From Chara braunii (Eukaryota > Streptophyta > Charophyceae > Charales > Characeae), in NCBI GenBank assembly GCA_003427395.1, contig BFEA01000435.1, forward strand, positions 672,908-695,033: DNA of 22,126 nt. Direction: 5' to 3'. Shown here piece after piece: positions 18,270-22,126 of the stretch (positions within the stretch are counted from its first letter, which is position 1; each line of letters opens with the position of its first letter). Under the pieces are notes generated by a model. It saw only the letters and a program-made list of their open reading frames with translations, had not been told where the DNA came from and made no database searches. The position numbers and the translations under genes are program-made.

Positions 18270-18855
18270 CTTGGCTTTGTATAAATCTTGACAAGGTACT
18301 TTCTCTACGGGAAGTGCTACCAAAATTTTACAAATTCAAAGAGTTAGTTGAATTTCGACTTGTCAAAAGTTCAACTTTGTCTTTTCTCTTATCTGACTTA
18401 GTTAAGATCTGGGAAGTCTCCCTTTCTAAAGGGAGTGCTGCCCAAATTTTTGCTAATTCAGGGAGTTAGATAAAAATTGAGCTTTGGAAGCCAAAGATTA
18501 CTTTCAAATTCTGGACCTAGCCTTGTATAAATTTTGGAATAACACTTTTCTAGAGGGAGTGCTGCCAAAATTTCTGCAAAACTAAGAAGTTAGTTAAATT
18601 TTGTCTAAATTGAACTCATGTTGTCTTCTGAGTTCATATCTGACTCAATATAAATCTAGGAAGTCTTCCTTTCTAAAGGGAATGCTGCCCAAATTTCTAC
18701 CAATTCAGGGAGTTAGGCAAATTTTGACTTTTCAGAGTTAGAGATTACTATTATTTTCATATGTGGACTTATATACATTATGGAAGGGCACTTTCCCTAC
18801 AGGAAGCGCTGCCGAAATTTTCTTAGTTTAAAGGAGATAAATTATATTTTGACAG
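18270..18855 (+). repeat. Five-copy tandem repeat, unit about 123 bp, each with a hairpin (S1-S5)
   Basis: Landmarks GGAAG or GGAGTGCTGCC fall at 18311, 18432, 18556, 18679 and 18802. Each unit has a TATAAAT-like word or a derivative, a CTTTC/GGAAG hairpin, a TGCTGCC word, AAATTT, and a GGAGTTAG word. In S1 and S5 the stem continues past a three-base bulge as GGTA/TACC and GGCA/TGCC, one compensated base pair. S2 has CTCCCTTT with AAAGGGAG. Similarity ends at TTTTGACA near 18,855. Confidence 0.85.
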
Positions 18856-18876
18856 GTGGCGATTCTGGCGATCCAC
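18848..18876 (+). other. Possible LTR 3' end and primer-binding site
   Basis: The tandem repeat stops at TTTTGACA, then GG, then TGGCGATTCTGGCG. A terminal CA, a two-base gap and a TGG-initiated sequence is the usual layout of an LTR end followed by a tRNA primer site. TGGCGA begins the primer sites of several plant Ty3-type elements that use tRNA-Arg. No second LTR, gag or pol is visible. Confidence 0.3.
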
Positions 18877-19109
18877 CCTAAATAGGGAAGATTCTGCAGT
18901 TAGTCTACCCTTGCTTAAGCACTGGCTTAGAGGTAGGCTTAGGCTTAGCTTATAGGGAAATTCATAATGAGGATATGTTATGAAGTTGTATTCTCCATAC
19001 ACTTATGATTCTAGCTTGGGGATTGGTATGTCGTGTGTTACAGGTCTTCTTGATCATTTGATCCAAGTTCAGGACTAGATTTAGCTTGATCCCTTGAGGA
19101 TCACCTTCT
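18877..19109. other. Non-coding
   Basis: Contains short inverted repeats (CCCTA-AA-TAGGG near 18,878; TAAGC-ACTG-GCTTA near 18,916; and an interrupted CTTG/CAAG near 19,050). No gene was recognised. Confidence 0.4.
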
Positions 19110-19165
19110 GTTATCACTGATAACAAGTCGGTTGCCGATTCGTCGGTTTACGACTCAATTTCAAC
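19110..19165 (+). repeat. Short chain of tight hairpins
   Basis: GTTATC-ACT-GATAAC (19110-19124) is followed directly by TCGG-TTG-CCGA (19128-19138) and GTCG-GTTTA-CGAC. Confidence 0.7.
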
Positions 19166-19653
19166 TCACCCTCCTCACTCAATCTACAAGGCTTTAGCCC
19201 TTTGTTTCGTTATGGTTTCACCCAGACTTTTATTGAATGACCATTTAACAAAGATACTGAGTATTTAATTAAGGTTGATTGGACATGAGGTTTGGGGCTT
19301 GCATGGCTGAAGCGAGGGGTATGAGTGTCGAAGATGGTTGGGGTTGACTCCGTGTAGTGTGTGGGCTGCTGATTTTACCTGTTGATGTGATTGCATGTGT
19401 TCTGAATCAGATTCTGGATTTGGTTGCCTGCGATCACATATATACGTATAATTGTGAGGGACCACAGTGAGACAATGAAAAGTGATCGTCACACACTTAG
19501 CCCCTTATATATGCCTACATGGGTATACTTGGGATGAATGTTTGCATGGGCTAAAGGACCCCCACACTAGAGTCATACTGAGAAGTTAAGACTGAGGGAC
19601 CTAGGGGAGGCCCCTCCTTTTATTTCGCTTGCGTCTTGAGGATTTTCTTGGTC
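19166..19653. other. Non-coding
   Basis: A 7-bp inverted pair TTAGCCC (about 19,498) and GGGCTAA (about 19,549) encloses a 44-nt segment. AGGGG-AGG-CCCCT is at about 19,602. No convincing gene is seen. Confidence 0.35.
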
Positions 19654-19906
19654 GGACGTTGGTCCTGGGCCAGGAAGTCAAGGTCCTTGTCCAGGATTTC
19701 CCAAACCCTAGGCTCTGCAGGGGAGGGATCCCCCCCCCCTCGCACAACGCCTATTCACATTGCCCGTCGAGGCACCCTATCCTGAAGACGGAGGTACCGA
19801 GAGAACCGAACGGCATGTCCTTCAGCCGTTCAATATCGTGTGGGGTACCCCCCCCCCCACGATATATTCCTTCATCCATTCAATATCGCGAGGCCGAAGC
19901 CGCGAT
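19654..19906 (+). repeat. Hairpin module, copy 1
   Basis: Successive stems are GGAC-GTTG-GTCC (19654-19665), GAACGGC/GCCGTTC (19808-19831), ATATCGTG/CACGATAT with GGGG/CCCC inside (19833-19865), and ATCGC/GCGAT enclosing GGC-CGAA-GCC (19885-19906). The first hairpin and flanks (GGACGTTG, then GCG and CGCGCGCGAC near 19,980) have counterparts in copy 2. Confidence 0.7.
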
Positions 19907-20186
19907 TACCACGTAAGATTGACATTGTTTAGCTGGTATGAGATTAACCCGCAGCTGCGCGACTTTATATCAGAATCCCGCGCGCGACGTTTCGCCCCCC
20001 TAGTGTGTAAAAGTTATGGGATAAAAAAGGGACCGACACATATGGACGAATGTTTGGGACTACTATAGGCTGCCGACACTGCACGAAAAAAGGGGAAGGC
20101 ACCCAGGGCTATGATTTTATCTGCTAGGCGGGGGGGAGTCGTCAGCCTATTTCCTTATCCTTTGTTTTTTAGAGATTTTTATGGTT

Positions 20187-20447
20187 GGACGTTGTAGTCC
20201 GTGGCAGCCATCAAAGTCAAACCCCTTGACTTTCGCTCAGGCCCAGGGAGGACTTACCCCTAGGGCCGCGAGAGGCGACCACCACCACAGGTATGAACCT
20301 GTGTACCACCCGCTCTGCATAAGGGTGCAGAAGAGAGTGTGTGGTTTTCAACCACGCATGGCGGTTGTCTGTCGTCGAGAGATCAACCCTCAAGGCGCGT
20401 GTCAGCCGACACTTGAGTGTCGAATGTGACCCTCGAAATTAACGAGG
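20187..20447 (+). repeat. Hairpin module, copy 2: nine successive hairpins
   Basis: In order: GGAC/GTCC (20187-20200); AAAGTCAA/TTGACTTT (20213-20233); GGCCC.GGG/CCC.GGGCC (20240-20267); CACAGGT/ACCTGTG (20286-20303); TCTGCA/TGCAGA (20314-20331); GTGTGGTT/AACCACGC with one G-T (20339-20357); GGTTG.TCT/AGA.CAACC (20363-20388); CGACAC/GTGTCG (20407-20422); CCTCG/CGAGG (20431-20447). Most loops are 3-9 nt. No reading frame with family features covers the region. Confidence 0.8.
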
Positions 20448-20856
20448 ACCGCATAAGTATGGGTACCACATAGTACGTTATCACAGCGACCGCTTGCGTA
20501 CGATTGCATTGCGAGTCGATATAAGTCACCCCTGCGTCCGCGCGGTTTTATACAAAGTCTCGCGCGCGACGCTTAGTCGATTTCCGCATCAGAGAGTTAT
20601 GAGACGACTACCGAGCGACTAGGAGCGTTGTCGCGTTGTTTGCGTTGTTTCGTATGTGTGTGTGTGTATGCGTTGTTGTCTTGTGGTTGTTAGAGTGGTG
20701 TGCGCGTGGTGTGTGGGATGCGTCCTAGTCGACCGACGTCGAGTCGCGCTTGGGACTTCAGGCCCCCCCCAGTTATCGGTTCGCGTGCAGGTCCGATAGA
20801 GGCGTGTTACCGCGCGTACCCCCTATGCTACAACGAACGAGAAACGCCCTCGGCTG
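20448..20856. other. GC-rich, non-coding
   Basis: CTCGCGCGCGACG at about 20,562 matches the CCCGCGCGCGACG near 19,979, extending the similarity of the two hairpin modules. TGTG-rich simple sequence is at 20,630-20,720. No gene was recognised. Confidence 0.4.
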
Positions 20857-21006
20857 GTCCACCTCTGCGATTACAACTGATTAGTTTTCGTACTGTGGAC
20901 TGGTAGCTCGGCAGGGGTACGCCTACCGAAGGGAGGTCACAACTCCCGTAAGGTGTAGGTAAGTTGTGCCTCGCGTAGGCCCTATCCTGTCGTAGGGGCT
21001 CACGAG
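20857..21006 (+). repeat. Nested hairpins
   Basis: GTCCAC (20857-20862) pairs with GTGGAC (20895-20900). CCTAC/GTAGG (20922-20959) encloses GGGAG/CTCCC (20931-20947). CTCG/CGAG (20970-21006) encloses CCCTA/TAGGG (20980-20997). Confidence 0.65.
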
Positions 21007-21168
21007 AGGTATGGCTGCCTCACTCGGCCGGAGCAGCTTAACGAAGCTCCACATGTATATTTGCAACGAAGGATTTTATCCAACTCCTGTGTGACGCGGT
21101 TGGGAGGGTCCCGCGCTGCCCCATGCGGTGCCGGACAGATGCGCTCGACAACGGGGAATAACACATGG

Positions 21169-21682
21169 CTATGGAGGGGAGGTAGGGCCTGCATACTGCC
21201 CATCGACAACCGGGAACCATTGAACTGGTCTGCCTTCCGGCATCCATTCTGCATCGATACAATACTTCTTGTACACCATGACGGGATTGCCGTCACGCAT
21301 GAAGAATTTGAAGAGATGCGGTTTCGACACGCCGACGATGCTTTTGTCGACGTGTCGATCCACTTCCCGTCGCCAATCGGCAATGTGATCGAGCTCAGTG
21401 CACTTTGGCGGTATCTTGTGCGACGACTCGATAGGCAAAAACAACTGCTTCATGGTGTATGCATCGTTGTCCTTCAGTTTTTTCAAGAAAACACTAAAAA
21501 TCGCGTCTATGTCGAAATGCGTGTGGTCAACGAGCATGAACCCCACTTCGACATCTTCGCAAATCCCGAATTTCACCAGAAGAGAGGCCAAACACATAAG
21601 GTATTGGTTTTTGTTTTCCCTTCAGCAATTGTCCGCCTGGATTCAGAGGCGGCGTGACCATTTCTGTCCCAACACTTGCAAC
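21169..21682 (-). pseudogene. Transposon-associated protein, C-terminal domain (HTHxDID type), frameshifted
   Basis: The frame from about 21597 to 21169 carries SLLVKFGICEDVEVGFMLVD, HTHFDIDAIFSVFLKKL, DAYTMKQLF, IVGVSKPHLFKFFM and VMVYKKYCIDAEWMPEG. The HTHxDID motif, the SKPHxFKF motif and the YKxxCxDxEW motif match a domain found in many transposon-derived proteins of algae and early land plants, which I recall as DUF7869. Upstream, another frame reads LLKGKQKPIPYVFGL, which fits the segment that normally precedes SLLV. The two frames meet in GGCCTCTCTTCTGG (21576-21589 on the plus strand), so a frameshift there has broken the gene. A TGA at 21683-21685 limits the upstream frame. The protein usually has several hundred residues, so this is a 3' remnant. 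Confidence 0.7.
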
Positions 21683-22126
21683 TCACATAGAGTCCGCATA
21701 ACACACGTTGTCAGGCGGCCACAAGTAGTGCGCCGCCTGAAAATGGCAGTTTAGTGGTTTAGGCTCAGGGTTAAGTCCGCGTTTTGACAGTGCTTTGGGA
21801 TGACCAGGTAGCAAGAATTATGAGAACTCAGGGTACCCCTGATTCTGGGCGCACTGGATTTTAAGAGTGACCCTCAAAGACAGCAAGATAGATGGGTGCA
21901 CTGAGCACAACTAGAGACCGTCATTTCCGGTCGCTCAGAGGACTGGGACCGTTTTGGCCTGCCGCGGAAAGGGATCGCGGAAACAGACCTCGCCGCAGCA
22001 TTTTGACGGCATACAACCGGGGCCGAAATGAGGCCTCGGATTTTTTTCTATTTTAATATCAGGATTAGAAATTAAAAAAAAGGATTAAGACCAGAAGAGG
22101 AGCGGAGAAAAACGCAATATTCCTTA
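21683..22126. other. Non-coding right edge
   Basis: Contains short inverted repeats CCGCG/CGCGG (about 21,962-21,980) and GACC/GGTC (about 21,915), plus an AAAAAAAA run near 22,073. No gene was recognised; the missing N-terminal part of the transposon protein is not evident here. Confidence 0.35.

Overview
This window looks like nuclear DNA of a streptophyte, probably a charophyte alga or other early-diverging plant lineage (Chara is my best guess, not provable from sequence alone). The reasons are long GA microsatellites, a poly-T run, plant-like splice sites, an RPW8-like N-terminal exon, and a transposon-associated domain (HTHxDID type) common in early land plants and algae. There is no operon structure, rRNA or convincing tRNA. 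Nearly all recognisable coding sequence is on the minus strand and broken by stops or frameshifts.

Layout. 1-784: the 5' exon of an RPW8-like protein, minus strand, running out of the left edge. 784-3250: non-coding DNA with a poly-T tract, a 360-bp tandem duplication and a GA microsatellite. 3.2-12.4 kb: an array of five diverged minus-strand paralogues of an unrecognised family (here B1, B2, C, A1, A2) plus a duplicated 5' exon. Related 22-bp palindromes (R1) lie in the gaps between members, along with further tandem and dispersed repeats. 12.37-13.37 kb: a broken transposon-like gene (D). 13.4-16.7 kb: GC-rich, gene-poor DNA with a TATA-like box and a series of strong, unrelated hairpins.

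17.3-18.0 kb holds what I consider the most striking signal. Eight copies of a fixed 20-nt core (CATT, a 12-nt loop close to GTTTCTACTGTG, AATG) are each followed by one unpaired purine and enclosed by stems whose sequences differ between copies but stay largely complementary. 18.27-18.86 kb: five copies of a roughly 123-bp tandem repeat, each with a hairpin, ending at a possible LTR end and primer-binding site near 18,855. 19.1-21.0 kb: further dense chains of short perfect hairpins, including nine successive hairpins in 261 bp. 21.17-21.68 kb: a frameshifted transposon-protein fragment on the minus strand.

Interpretation (inference). The left half is a decaying tandem gene family propagated with its intergenic palindromes. 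The right half, about 15-21 kb, could be one large structured non-coding element, for example a non-autonomous LTR-retrotransposon derivative of the LARD type, in which RNA structure rather than protein coding is preserved. No gag or pol reading frame is visible.
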